NCBI GenBank assembly: GCA_963930655.1
Contig: OZ005600.1
Span: forward strand, 9,799,501-9,863,500
Direction: 5' to 3'
Length of the DNA stretch: 64,000 bases
Origin: Myrica gale
Lineage: Eukaryota; Streptophyta; Magnoliopsida; Fagales; Myricaceae
A model generated the notes under the pieces. The model had not been told where the DNA came from. It searched no databases and worked only from the letters and a program-made list of their open reading frames with translations. Shown here piece after piece: positions 35,501 to 47,583 of the stretch. Numbering within the stretch: position 1 is the first letter of the stretch; every line of letters begins with the position of its first letter. The position numbers and the translations under genes are program-made.

Positions 35501-38100
35501 GGCAGATTGTTGGGGTGAGGAATTTGACAAATTGTACACCCAATACGAAAGAGAGGTATATTGAAGGCTTTATTTTGATTTTGTTAAATATGTTTTGGGG
35601 CTTACTTGGTTTTAGTTATTTGAACGTGCTATCATTTTTTATAGGGGAAGGCAAAAAAGGTTGTACAGGCTCAGAGTCTCTGGTTTGAAATTTTGAAGTC
35701 CCAGATAGAAACAGGAACTCCTTACATGCTTTTCAAGGTCATACTGAAACCTACCTGACTTCTTTTATTCTGTCCTTTCTTTTATCTTTTCCTGAGCATT
35801 CTGTCCTTTCTTAATTTGTGCAAAATTTTCTCAGTTTCTTTTTTTTAATTGTTCTTCCAGGACTCTTGCAACAAGAAAAGCAACCAGCAGAATCTTGGTA
35901 CCATCAAATCTTCAAACTTATGCACAGAGATAATTGAGTATACAAGTCCAACAGAGACTGCTGTATGCAATCTGGCATCAATTGCTCTTCCACGATATGT
36001 TAGAGAGAAGGTGTGGCATACCTGGCAAACACATTAACAAAGTTGCTGAGTTTGTTTTGAAGATGTTGATTATTATTGATTTGGTATTCATTATTATTTC
36101 TCTATTGATAGGGGGTGCCCATGGAGTCACATCCGTCAAAGCTTGTTGGTAGTAGAGGCTCCAAGAATCGGTTCTTTGACTTTGACAAACTAGCAGAGGT
36201 TTGATTTCTTGTTGATGCCAAATTGGCTACCCTATTAGAATGACAATGGTTCAAGGATCTGGCTTGTAACTTAATTCCCTTTGTGCTGTTGGGACAGGTC
36301 ACCGCAATTGTTACTTATAATCTTAATAAAATAATTGATGTTAACTACTATCCTGTGGAAACTGCGAAAAGGTCAAATTTCCGAAATAGACCTGTTGGTA
36401 TTGGAGTTCAGGGTCTTGCTGATACTTTCATCTTGCTTGGAATGGCATTTGATTCACCTGAGGTAAGATTTATATGAAGCTTTTGGTACCATTAACTGAA
36501 CAATTTAGATTTGATGGTTGATTTGACTTTGGACTGCAGGCTCAACAGCTGAACAAAGACATATTTGAGACTATATACTACCATGCTCTCAAAACTTCGT
36601 CTGAGTTAGCTGCAAAAGAAGGACCCTATGAAACATATATTGGAAGTCCTGTGAGCAAGGTATTGCCTGTGGAAGTTACTGTTTTTTTTGGGGGGGGGGG
36701 GGGGGCATGGGGTGCTTCTTTTTTAGGCATCTGTTGCTCTGATTATGTTATTTTCGGTAATAAATAAAATTCCATGCTTAGATGGTCACTGTATTGCACA
36801 GGGAATTCTACAACCAGACATGTGGGATGTAACACCTTCAGATCGGTGGGATTGGAATGATCTTAGGGAGATGATATCCAAGAATGGTGTTAGAAATTCA
36901 CTTCTTGTAGCCCCTATGCCTACTGCATCCACCAGCCAGATTCTTGGGAACAATGAATGCTTTGAACCATATACCTCCAACATATACAATCGCAGAGTTC
37001 TAAGGTTTGGTTTGCCATCCTGTATGGTTCAGCTTTTTCAGTACTACCCATGGTTGTCTGATAACTCATCTCTTCCAACGCAGTGGTGAGTTTGTTGTGG
37101 TGAACAAACATCTTCTTCATGACTTAACGGAGATGGGTCTGTGGTCTCCTACAATTAAGAACAAAATTATTTATGAGGATGGCTCTGTGCAGAAGATACT
37201 AGAAATCTCTGATGAGCTAAAAGCTATTTACAGGTACAAAATGGCATTTTCATGTTTTTTTCCCCAATTTAGATTTAATCATTAATTTTTATTTGTACTA
37301 AGACATTGTTGGAACCAGGACTGTTTGGGAGATAAAGCAAAAGACTTTAGTCGATATGGCTGTTGATCGCAGGTGCTACATAGATCAGAGCCAGAGCCTC
37401 AATATACATATGGACCAACCCAGTTTTGGGAAACTTACCTCCTTGCACTTCTATGCATGGTCCAAGGTATTAACTTTAATTCTGCAGAAAGATTTGTTCT
37501 GGAATTAGAGGGAAAACATGAAGCCTTTGTTCACATGATGCTTTATGTGCTCCGGTTGTGTTGAATAGCTTCATAATTAGGCATACTATGCAGATGGGGT
37601 TAGTTTAAACTTTTCTCGAGTGTTAAATCCTGTTGGACCCTTCAGATAATAAGAAAATGGATTTACTACACAATAGCCAATGTTATTTGCTGTTCTCTTG
37701 AGGTTAAAGGTTGTTCCTAGTTTTGACTATCAGAAAGTAGATGGTTTGTTTCTGGTGCATAACAGGACTGGTTAAAGCAACTTGTACTGATTGCTTTTCT
37801 TTTCCTGTTCTTGAAAGGGTTTGAAGACAGGGATGTATTATCTGCGATCACGAGCAGCAGCTGATGCTATCAAGTTCACTGTTGATACTTCCCTTCTTAA
37901 AGTAATGATTATTGCTTATTGCATCAGCTTCCCTTTCGCAGCTGTTTCCCATTTGGGATAACTGTTAATAAATTATATCTTTGATAATGCAGGAAAAGCC
38001 GAAGGTCGTGAACCAAGATGATGATGATGTTAATACCAAGATGGCACAGATGGTATGCTCTCTCACGAACCGTGAAGAGTGCATGACATGTGGAAGTTGA
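32599..38100 (+). CDS. RNR1: Ribonucleoside-diphosphate reductase large subunit
   Basis: Exons: 32599-32826, 33240-33301, 33403-33490, 34441-34704, 34819-35059, 35135-35211, 35385-35555, 35645-35737, 35861-36010, 36112-36198, 36298-36462, 36540-36659, 36802-37004, 37084-37233, 37319-37466, 37818-37901, 37993-38100; 2439 nt, 812 residues, the family's usual length. It reduces ribonucleoside diphosphates to deoxy forms with the small R2 subunit, giving dNTPs for DNA synthesis in the cytosol. An ATP cone occupies about residues 1-90 ([20 protein letters not shown]). Active-site Cys residues are seen in [15 protein letters not shown] (with the Asn/Cys/Glu set) and [11 protein letters not shown]. 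The C-terminal thiol pair is [25 protein letters not shown] is conserved. A poly-G run (about 36690-36704) lies in intron 12. The gene looks intact. Confidence 0.98.
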
Positions 38101-39876
38101 AGGGTTCAGCATGGAGTGGCAAAACATGTGCTTGTTCTGGTTGAGGTTCCCTCTTGAAAAGTTTCTAAAAGTTCTTTGCGATATGGGTTTCAGATGTGAA
38201 CTAATCAAACACTACAACGCATAAGTTTGAATGACATGAATGTATTATGTATAGCTATATTATTGGTACTGGTTGTTACATGAGTATTTTTTTCGAGCAC
38301 ACGCTTAAATACTGGAGCTGGATTGTAAATGGACAGAAATCAGCTTTACTCCAATGCGTTTGATGGGAGAATTTAGAAATCTGATGCATCTCTGACAAGG
38401 AGGCTGTAAGTTCTCTCGAGTGATAATGCGTCAGGACTTTTGCCAGCATTAAGTCCTGAGACCCATGGATACTGACCCCCCAGCGGTTACAGGATCAATT
38501 TTTGGGCCTTAATTTCCTCAACTTAAATTACTTAATATGCTTCTTAGTTTTCCCATATCTAATGGGCCCATAAATTGGCTTGGCCTGGTTTTGGTCAGAT
38601 GAACTTTTGGCAAAGACTAGAGGCCGGAAAACTCTGAAATTTCAATAATTTTCATGACAAAACAATTGGGTTGTCGTCCAATTTCAAGAAACATTCGAGT
38701 ATTTGGTTAGAAAGCTTTTTTCAAGAATTTTCATGACAGAATTGTGTCTAGCTGTCACTTTGAAGAAGACAATCGGTGGCCAAGTGTCTTAATTCAACAT
38801 TGTCTGTGGTGTTACAATAAGCCTGAGATGGATATTCTCTTCTAAGGTCGTTGAAGTTTAATGGTTAGAGGCATTTTGGATGGAGAGATGGGTCAAAAAC
38901 AGAAGGCTTAAAGTGAGGTAAAAATAAAGCATTTGACAGAAGGGTCTGCCTACTTGGAATTTTCAGAAAATTCCATGTTCCTGGGTCAAAAGCCTTGTAT
39001 ATTTTTACCTCTTTATACGGATGCATCACAGTGCCATGAAATGACCGTTCACAGGTCAGATTTGCTTTTCAACAAACCCGCACGAACATATTCTTCGCTT
39101 TCTAGATGCCTTGCCATTCCAAAAAGCAGAAGCGTTCTTTTTAGGGTTGTGGAGGTTGGATTTTCAAAACCGGTAGAACAACAGTACGGTCATGGGTAGT
39201 AGCTGCAGTAACTGGGCCAAACTTCTTGAATCGACCGCATCAATGACTTGTTTTTTTTCTTTTGCGAAGGTCAGAAAGACTGCAAGCAAGTTGTGCCTTC
39301 TGTCGAACAAGTGGTACCCTATTGTTGCTTTCTTTATCAGGGTGAGTTGGGTCCTCACTTAGTGGCATAGTAATGGACCACGTGACGTTTGAACGGATCA
39401 AACTATCTAGATCAGGATATTGTTGGGAGAAAGTGCCATGTTTTGGTTGTTGGGTCAAAATTTCTGGAAGCCTTTTAGCACTTGATTTGGTGGTGTTCCA
39501 TCGTTGAGTTCATTTTCTTTGAAGTTTACTGCCCGTTGTTCAAGCGTCAACTCGAAGATCCAAAAGTTTATAATTTGTTGGGATCTCAATTAGGGGGTGT
39601 ATTCAAGGTTGACGTCTCCACCATCTTTGTCGCCTTCAATAATTGATACTCCGTATTCCACTCCAATCTCCATCATTCCTATTTCCTGATCCACAACCAC
39701 AACTGAAGCATAAAATAGGGTTGCTTTTTTGCTCTACTTTAATCTTTGATTTTTTTTCCGATATTTTCTACTGCCAAGCCATTTAATAAACAGTATTTGT
39801 GAGGTTTGAAATCAAATGCTTCTTTTGAATAAACATCATATATATCGTTCATTAACCGTTATAGCAGCCAATTCCA

Positions 39877-39877
<1 letters not shown>
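38101..39877. other. 3' flank of RNR1, no gene seen
   Basis: The RNR1 3' UTR and downstream DNA. Short local similarity (TTTTCATGACA around 38650 and 38732) is the only structure noted. Open frames here are short and resemble nothing I know. Confidence 0.5.

Positions 39878-39914
<37 letters not shown>
39878..39914. repeat. (TA)n tract at left border of the pararetrovirus fossil
   Basis: About 18 TA units immediately precede the caulimovirid-derived sequence. Shorter TA runs occur near the other side (45228-45239 and 45385-45394). Confidence 0.95.
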
Positions 39915-39915
<1 letters not shown>

Positions 39916-42900
39916 CAGAATTTTGAGAATCTTTTATATATTCAATATCAAAATCAAAAATAGATAAAATACCTTGTCATCGGGCAAACAAATGTTTAGA
40001 AGCAAGATTTTTAACATCTTTCATCAAAATATCTTTTGCAGAATGACAATCGACACGAATTAAAAAAGCTTGATTTAATAAATCGTCTTGAAATTTAGAA
40101 ACCAAACTATTCCAGATGCTGTAAGTACTTTGCTTTATACTATTACAAGAAATTTTGTTGGCTCTCCTGATGTTTATCGTGAAAGGGCTTCTGATTTTCT
40201 TTTAAATTTAAAATATCCAACTATGGCTGATTTTCGCTGGTATAAAGATGTATTTTTGTCTAAAGTTTTATTACGGACTGATTGCAATCAAGCCTATTGG
40301 AAAGAAAAACTTATTGCTGGCTTACCATATTATTTTGCTCAAAAAGTTCGTATTAATTTAGCCAATGAAGAAGATGTTATTTTGTATGATTCTTATACTT
40401 ATGGTGAAATAATTAGTATTATCAATCGTACTGGTTTACTTATTTGTAATGATATCAAGTTAAAGAAAACAATAGAATTAGAAAGAAAACATACTCATAG
40501 AGAATTAGGTCATTTCTGTGAACAATATGGTTACTTCATTCCGATTGCTCCTTCTAAAAGAAGAAAACATAATAAATATTATAAATCTAAAAAATCAAAA
40601 TATAACAAGTATAAAAAATGGTTTAACAAATCTAAATATTCTTCTAAACCTAAACCATCTTCTAAACCAATAAAGAAATTTAAAAAACAAAAAGATAGAA
40701 AAAATGTTGTTTGTTGGAAATGTGGAAAAACTGGACACTTCGCTAATAAATGTTATGTCAGAAAGAAAATAGAACAGTTAGAAATTCCAGAGGAAATAAA
40801 AAATAAACTGTTTAAAATATTTTTAAATGATCAATCACCAACAGCACCAGAATCAATTAAAGCAAAAACAGTAAAGGAAAAATCTTCAATACGAATAGTA
40901 ACTTAAGAATACCATTTTTGAAAATTAATTTTATCTATTATTTGTAAGAAAGCTTCGGTAGATTGTATTTGCGTATCTATTTCAGGAGGTTCAGAAGATG
41001 AGGGTACATCTGATATTGTTAGTTTGTTATTATCATCTTTTTGAGTTTTTAAAAGAAAAATTTCTGTTAATAAATGATCGGTGATATTCGTTAAACTTAT
41101 ATGAGAGTTTTGCAACTGTTTTATTTCTTGCTTAAGAATTTGTAATTCTTTTTGTAAATCTTGTATTGTAGCAGGTTTGTTTGAATTATTAAATCTAGCT
41201 AATATTTTACTATAATCATAATGAACTGTGGGTTGTTTATTCGAAAAAGAGGATGAAGAAGATTGTATTTCCATATTTTTCATTTTTACGAGAAATTCAT
41301 GCTGTATTTCTTTATCTTGTATTTGAGTGATAGCTTCTAATAAAAGTTGATCAGACTTTGTTAAAATAAAAACTTTTTTACAAGTACAATTATCATCTAA
41401 ACAATTACATAATTGAACTTCATCATTTTCGGAAGGATTGAAGGCGTAGAAGTTGTAAGGAAAATGAAGATATTCGGTTGAAGGTAGTAGAAGGTTGATA
41501 AGAGAAGGCTTGAGAGATTTCGGAGAAAGGAATACAGGTATCTGGTTTGAGAATAGTCTGAGAGAATTTGAAGGCTGAGAAGTATTCGATGCGTGAAATG
41601 AGAGACGAAATGAACGTTTATATAGAAAAGAGAGAAGAGAAAAGGATGAGAAATGTCCTCCGATATTTTTGAACATGAAGGGTATTTTTGGAAAAGAGCA
41701 CAATAAGTAAAACAGTATCTGTCGGCAGAGTACTGTAGATTAATAGTGATATTTATCTTCTTCATTTCCCTTTATTATCTTTCCAGTTTCTCATATATCA
41801 ACTCTTCCTGTCAAGTTTCAAATTCCTGTTTTCAAGTCTTCAATATTGTAAGTTTGCTTTTAAGTTTGAACCTTGTAACTTGTAAAACTTTTGATTTTCA
41901 ATATGAGTCAAGATCTTTTTGTATTAATTGTCATTACTTTACTGCTTAATGATGCTATGAATACGCTGCTTGCCTTTCTTTTCTTAAATATCATTTACGG
42001 TGCATATTTATGTTCTCAATATCTTGAAGACAATATCAATGCATTGGATGAATGTATGTTTGAAGAATATGATAGTGACATTGCATATCATTCCGAAATT
42101 GATGACAATTTTAACGACGACAACACCTGGGCTTAATTTGGTACTATTTTAATTCCCTCTGAAAATACTTTTCTACCATGATTCCTCTACTCATTCTATT
42201 TAGGTTACAGATACAGTTTTTCGCTATAATCTATTGCAAACGTTGGAATTCACCTGAATAGCTGTTGGATTAGCCGTGAAAAAGGCCGGACCCGGTTGGT
42301 GCGACCCGTTTGAAATAGCTTATTGTGAAAACGTACTGTGGTTTAAACAGGATGTTTAGACGATCAAACAGTAGAAGTAGTGTTGCAAGTGGAAGTTCTA
42401 TTAGTAATAGTATGTAAAATAGTATTGCAATTGACAATACCTTATCATCTGCATCCAATATCAACACTGATGAATATCACATTTCATTAGGCATAAATAA
42501 ACCATTAAATAATTGGGTAATACCTAAAGTAAAAGACTCTTAATTATATAAAAAATCAACCTTTGCTTTTAATACAGATTATGCTATTAAAACAATAGAA
42601 CAATTAATACCAATCGGTAAAGAACATGAAACAATTCATTTAATAAAAACAGACATGATACGTAAACATATTAATCAAGGTTTTAAATACATGCACATGA
42701 GTTTGGTTCAAGTTGCTGCTACTCCTTTAATTCGTCAAGGTTTAAATACTTCTGTATTATTATGTTTAAGAGATGGTAGACATAATCAATTTTCTAATTC
42801 TTTGCTTGGAATGGTTGAATCATCTTTACATCAAGGTCCTATATATTTTAATCGTTATCCCTGTTTTCCCTTATCTTTGTCTGATCCTACTATTTTACAT

Positions 42901-45240
42901 TCTTTAATATTAAATATTAAAGCCATGGGTCAGGATATGATGCAAGGTGCTCAATATCTTGCTATCGTATACCGACTTCATTATAAGTTAATGAAGACAA
43001 CTTTGGATCCTAGATCTAAGGTTAGTCCTCATTCTGGCGAAACATTGCTTTTAACCACTAGTAATGAACATTCGAATATTACTATACCTAAAATGATTAA
43101 ATGAGATAATGTTGTTCTACCCGATAATTGGAAATTACCTTTAATTGTTCCTCCTCCTAAAAAAGAAAATAAAGAAATTGAATATTTTACCCAACATGAT
43201 GATGGGTCTGTTACTTTATCTTTTCAAAATAGATCTAATAGATTTTCTACTAGCTCTAGTCTTACTCCATCTTCAAGTTCAAGAAATTTAAATTTTCAAT
43301 CTGCTTTAAATTCTTTTAGAACTAGTACTTCTTCAATACCTCCATACATACCTACGTATGTACATCAAAATATTCCTCATATTCCTGTTGGTATAAAATC
43401 ATCTGATAATTCTGTACAAAATCCAGTTTATGAAAATGAACAAGTTTTTAAAATTTCTCCTACACAGTCTGAAATTATGTCATTACAACGTTCTCGTTCT
43501 ATAAATATGTTGCAGTCTGAATTTTCTATTAACAAAGACGCACTTCGTAAAGATTTTGATTCTATTTTTAATATTAAGAAAAAACTTTGGTTTTTGGAAA
43601 ATTATGACGAGATTGAACAAGCTTTTATTCGTTCTACTTATTATGATCATTTGAACAAAGTTCAACAAAATATTCCTTTCTTTTCTTGGTTTGATGAGAA
43701 TATTTTCAATTTAAATTCTACTTTAAATGTTCTTACAAAAAAATCCTCCTTGGTTAACTACAGATAGTAAATAGGTTTATGAATTTTATCCTCCCAGAAC
43801 TACTATTAGTATTGATAATCAATCTAAACAGTATTTTGTTTCTCCTTAAAAAGTCAATGCAATGAATAATAATGATAAAAACTTTGATAATAGCATTCAA
43901 CAGAATAATTACACAAATGCTTATTTACAACAAATTGGTACGCATTTAACCAACATTGAAAAATTAATTAAGCCTGGTAACCCCTCAAAAATCGAATCTG
44001 CAAAACAACCAATGTTTATTCCTTATGCTTTACCAAAAATGTCTCCCATGAAACCTGTTGATTCAAACACCGAAAAATTAGATAAAATAAATGAAATGCT
44101 TGCAAAATTATCTTTGATTGATAATAATAAAAAACCCTCATCATCGAAATTACAAGTGTTAAATCAATCAAATTCTTCTTCAATATCAGACGACCTTTTA
44201 CAGTTTTATATCGATCTTGTTCAGCAATTTGTATTTGGTAATATCCAGACTTCATATCAAATTTAGAAAAAAACACAAGCATCATGCAATCTGTTAAGCA
44301 AATCTTTTTTATTAGGGATTGGATATCTTATCCATCTTAAAACTTTATTTAAAGGTTTATAGTTAATAACACGTCGAGGGACACCACGTTCCTTTTCAGC
44401 AGCATTCATTACATAAAAAGCAGCACAACTCCAAGGAGACTTAGGGTGGGTTTGTGTGGTAAAATTTTTGGTATTGGGTTTAGTGTTGGTATTGGGTTTA
44501 GTGAAAAAGTGAAGAGAGAGGTAATATTTTATAGTTTTTGTAATTTTTTATATTTCTTGATGGAAGAGATAGAGATTATATTGGAGTATTTTATTAGGAG
44601 AGAGATAAAATTTTGGGTAAAATTTTAGTGACAAACGCAGCCTTAGACAGACGAATTAATTTTTTATTAATTAAAGATTGTATTTCTTTTTTACAAATTT
44701 CTAAATATTCATTATTCATCTGTATGGGTCGAGCTTTGGTAGGTATATTTTTTTCAGAAAAATCAGATTCATAAGGAAGAATAATGATATGTTGTTTTCT
44801 ATTCCAAAAAGCATTAGGAACAGACGAGCAAATAGTATCTTCTAATATTTGTTGATATTTTTAATGGCTTGTTGTAACTGTTCATTATCAATCTGTTCAT
44901 CGATTTGTTTATACATAATTTCTTTCTGTAAAAATTGTAAATGTTGTTGTTTACGAAGAAATTTTATTTTATTTAAAATATTAATTTCTTTTGATATCGA
45001 AATATTTTTCAAAACTTGAATATCTCTAGAAAAAGGAGGATAATAGAAATTAAAAGTAACTTCATGACCAAACACACGAGAAGTTATCCCTTGTTCAGTA
45101 ACCATAAAAGGATATAATAAAGATAAAAAATGATTACCTAAAAGAAATTTAGAAGTTAAATTTTTAACCATAACAAAAGTAGTTCGAAAGCAAAAACTAT
45201 TATTGCAAATATGAACATTTTGAATTTTATATATATATAC
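39915..45240. mobile_element. Endogenous caulimovirid (pararetrovirus) fossil, rearranged and broken
   Basis: Several pieces of a plant pararetrovirus lie side by side in mixed orientation. 40088-40906 (+) is a coat/Gag-like region with a Lys-rich stretch and a CCHC zinc knuckle (CWKCGKTGHFANKC). 40903-41703 (-) is a coiled-coil viral-type ORF. 42350-43110 (+) is a 30K-type movement protein. 43470-44266 (+) is a downstream polyprotein region. 44016-44830 (-) holds reverse transcriptase remnants (FSKFDMKSGYYQI). 44842-45240 (-) is an aspartic-protease-like region. Orientation switches at least three times, and the coding regions have several interruptions, so it is a dead locus and may be more than one insertion. 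TA repeats flank it, as in other integrated caulimovirids. A family A MITE has inserted within it. The genus is not assigned. Confidence 0.85.
44444..44642 (+). mobile_element. Tourist-like MITE (family A), copy 3, inside the viral fossil
   Basis: A 199-bp element with TTA on both sides (44441-44443, 44643-44645). Ends GGGTGGGTTTGTGTGG and GTGACAAACGCAGCC are inverted. A 19-bp piece (TTGGTATTGGGTTTAGTG) is duplicated inside, unlike the other copies. Confidence 0.88.
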
Positions 45241-45649
45241 CTGGTTTTTCTCATCAGTTGAGTGTTGACATTCAAGTACAGCGAGTTCAATAAAAAGAAA
45301 AGGTGTGGGTCGTGTGGCGTGCAAGTAGCATATAAAAAGAACCACTCTCTTCCCTTTAACGGTTCCCCGTGTTTTGGCTGTATGGATATATATATTTAAG
45401 GAAAAGTAACCTTAATCACAATTTATTTTGTAATTTACACTTTAAACTATCAAACTTAATAAATTACATCTCAAACTACTCCAATACGCACCAGACTATC
45501 AATTAATTTACACTTTACACCCTATATTACAATTCAATTGTTAAAATTGTGTCTCGTGCTCTATTTTCTATTAATTTTTAAAATGAGATATTCACATGGT
45601 GTGCAAAGTTTGCAAACATGTTAATAGTTTAGGGTGCAATGTATCAATG

Positions 45650-46664
45650 TCAACTCTAGGCATAGGCAGCCTAGGCGGTTGTCTAAGGCCCTCAAATTTT
45701 AAATTTTTTTAATAGGCTCTATTAAAATTTTACTTAATTTTGTCTTAAAATAAAAAAGCAACATAAAAAGTTATATAATTAATTTATTTGTATAGAGTTT
45801 TAATATACTTATTATTCCAAAAGTGGCCTATTAAATTGCATTATTTGAAGTAATAGTTAACTCTTGAGGCCTTTTTTAAAATCTCCTTAATTAAAAAGAT
45901 AACTAGCCAATTAATGAGTCCTATAAATTCTCCTTAATTAAAGGAGTCAATTGATTAAAAAAAAGTCTTATAAACTCTCATATTTAAACCTACCACCTAA
46001 TTTGTTTAATTTTTACCCTTGCATACATTTAATAAACTAAAAATAATTGCTAGTCACACATAATCTATTTATTATTTTTACATTTACATCCACATAACAA
46101 AAGCTAAAAGGACATAATTGATAAAGTAGTTGCCAAATTATGTGAGCAACTACTTGTGTCTTAAATTAAAAAAAAAACACCCAAAAAAATCCTCTCATTC
46201 ATTCTATTTTTTTATCTCTACTATTTATTAGCTTTTCACAACTATTATATTTGGCACCTTTTCTTATCGAGATCAAAATCTTAATTTTATTTTAAGTTGT
46301 GTTTGTTGAATTTTGAACTATAGTTTTATTCTGAGTTTGTATTTTATTTCTATTTAAAATATTTTTGAGATATATGTAATAGAATCTTGAGATAAAAAAA
46401 GCAACGAAAAATATAAAAGTTAATTCAATCTCAAAACATAGTACTTGATATGTATGATAAATATTTTCAATTAAAATTGATATATTAATAACTCTTGAAT
46501 ATATAATTTTGATAGGTAATTTGCATCTCAAAAAGCTAGAAAATAAGTTTTAATTACAATTTTATTAATATTTAATATTTAATATTTTTATTTTATAAAT
46601 TATTACAAAAGGCCCCATTTTGGATTTTCACCTAAGGCCCCAATTACCTTAGAGTCACTCCTGC
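45650..46664. mobile_element. Probable non-autonomous DNA transposon, ~1 kb
   Basis: Left CTCTAGGCATAGGCAGCCTA with CTAAGGCCC, and right GGGGCCTTAGG (reverse) with CTCTAAGG, are imperfect inverted ends around an AT-rich interior without coding. Flanks TGCAATGTA and TGCAACATA (7 of 9) could be an old duplication. Confidence 0.45.
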
Positions 46665-46689
46665 AACATACCAGATTGGTACGTTTGAG

Positions 46690-46872
46690 GGTAAAATTTT
46701 GGGTATTGGAGTTTGAGAAATATTATAAAATAAATATATGTTATGAAAGTTGGTGAAAAAGTGAAGAAAAAGAAGATTTTTAATAAATATTATAATAATA
46801 ATAAATTATGTGATGATTTTTTTATGATTAAAATTAAATTTTTGGGTCCAAATTTTTGGGGCTCAAACATAC
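46690..46872 (+). mobile_element. AT-rich MITE-like repeat (family B)
   Basis: GTTTGAGGGTAAAATTTTGG at the left and CCAAATTTTTGGGGCTCAAAC at the right are near-inverted. The AAGTTGGTGAAAAAGTGAAG and AATATTATAATAATAATAAA interior is shared with the copies at 3640 and 52236. Confidence 0.6.
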
Positions 46873-46887
46873 CTATGTGCACTAACA

Positions 46888-47583
46888 TGGGCGGAACCAA
46901 GTTGAGGCGAGCTGGGGCCCCGGCCCTAGTTGGCCACAGTAAATAGTTTGAATTTTTTTTAATAACTAATCTGCTCCCTTTAGCCCTTGCCCGTCCATGC
47001 CTTGCCCAGCCACCCACTTGCGCCCACCCCCCAAGGCCCAAGCCCTGCGCCCAGGCCCGCCCAGCCCCAAGCCCAATCGCCCAACCCGTTTTTTTTTAAA
47101 TTAATAGAGGGTGAAGCGATGTTGTTTCACCCTTTGCTTTTTTTAAAAAAGCACATGGTGGTTTAATTCGGTGACTTCTCCCTCTCCCGACACCTCCAAT
47201 GCTCCACCCTCTCTCCCTCTCACAGTTCTTTCTCAATCTCTCTCTCCTCCAGACCTCCAATGTCGGCTATCTTTCCCTTTCTGTTTGTCATTCATACTCC
47301 CTCTCTGCCTCTTCGTCCCTCTGTTCTCAATAATTTTTGAAATTATTGAAAATGAAGTCATTTTGCAACGTTTTCAGAAGATGCAAACTCATATGATCCA
47401 ATTGCCACCTCTCAGTCTCAACAAATAGTACGATTCATGTATTTAAATATTTTTAATGTTTTTAGTCTTTAATTTTTGATATTTTAACTCCAAGACATTT
47501 TTTTTTGCATTACGTAGAATTTTTTTCTTCTCATTTTTCCTCAAGAGTTTGCCCCCTTCAAATTTATTTCTGATTCCGCCACT
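46888..47583. mobile_element. Probable non-autonomous TIR element, ~0.7 kb
   Basis: Starts TGGGCGGAACCAAGTTGAGG and ends TTCTGATTCCGCCACT, whose reverse complement AGTGGCGGAATCAGAA matches the left end. The flanking ATGTGCACTAA and ATGTACTAAT are similar. The interior is C-rich with no recognised coding. Confidence 0.5.

Noticed and set aside
36685-36705. Poly-G runs (also about 54248 and 62957)
   Set aside because: Simple homopolymers with no other structure; their lengths are unreliable in assemblies and I give them no function.
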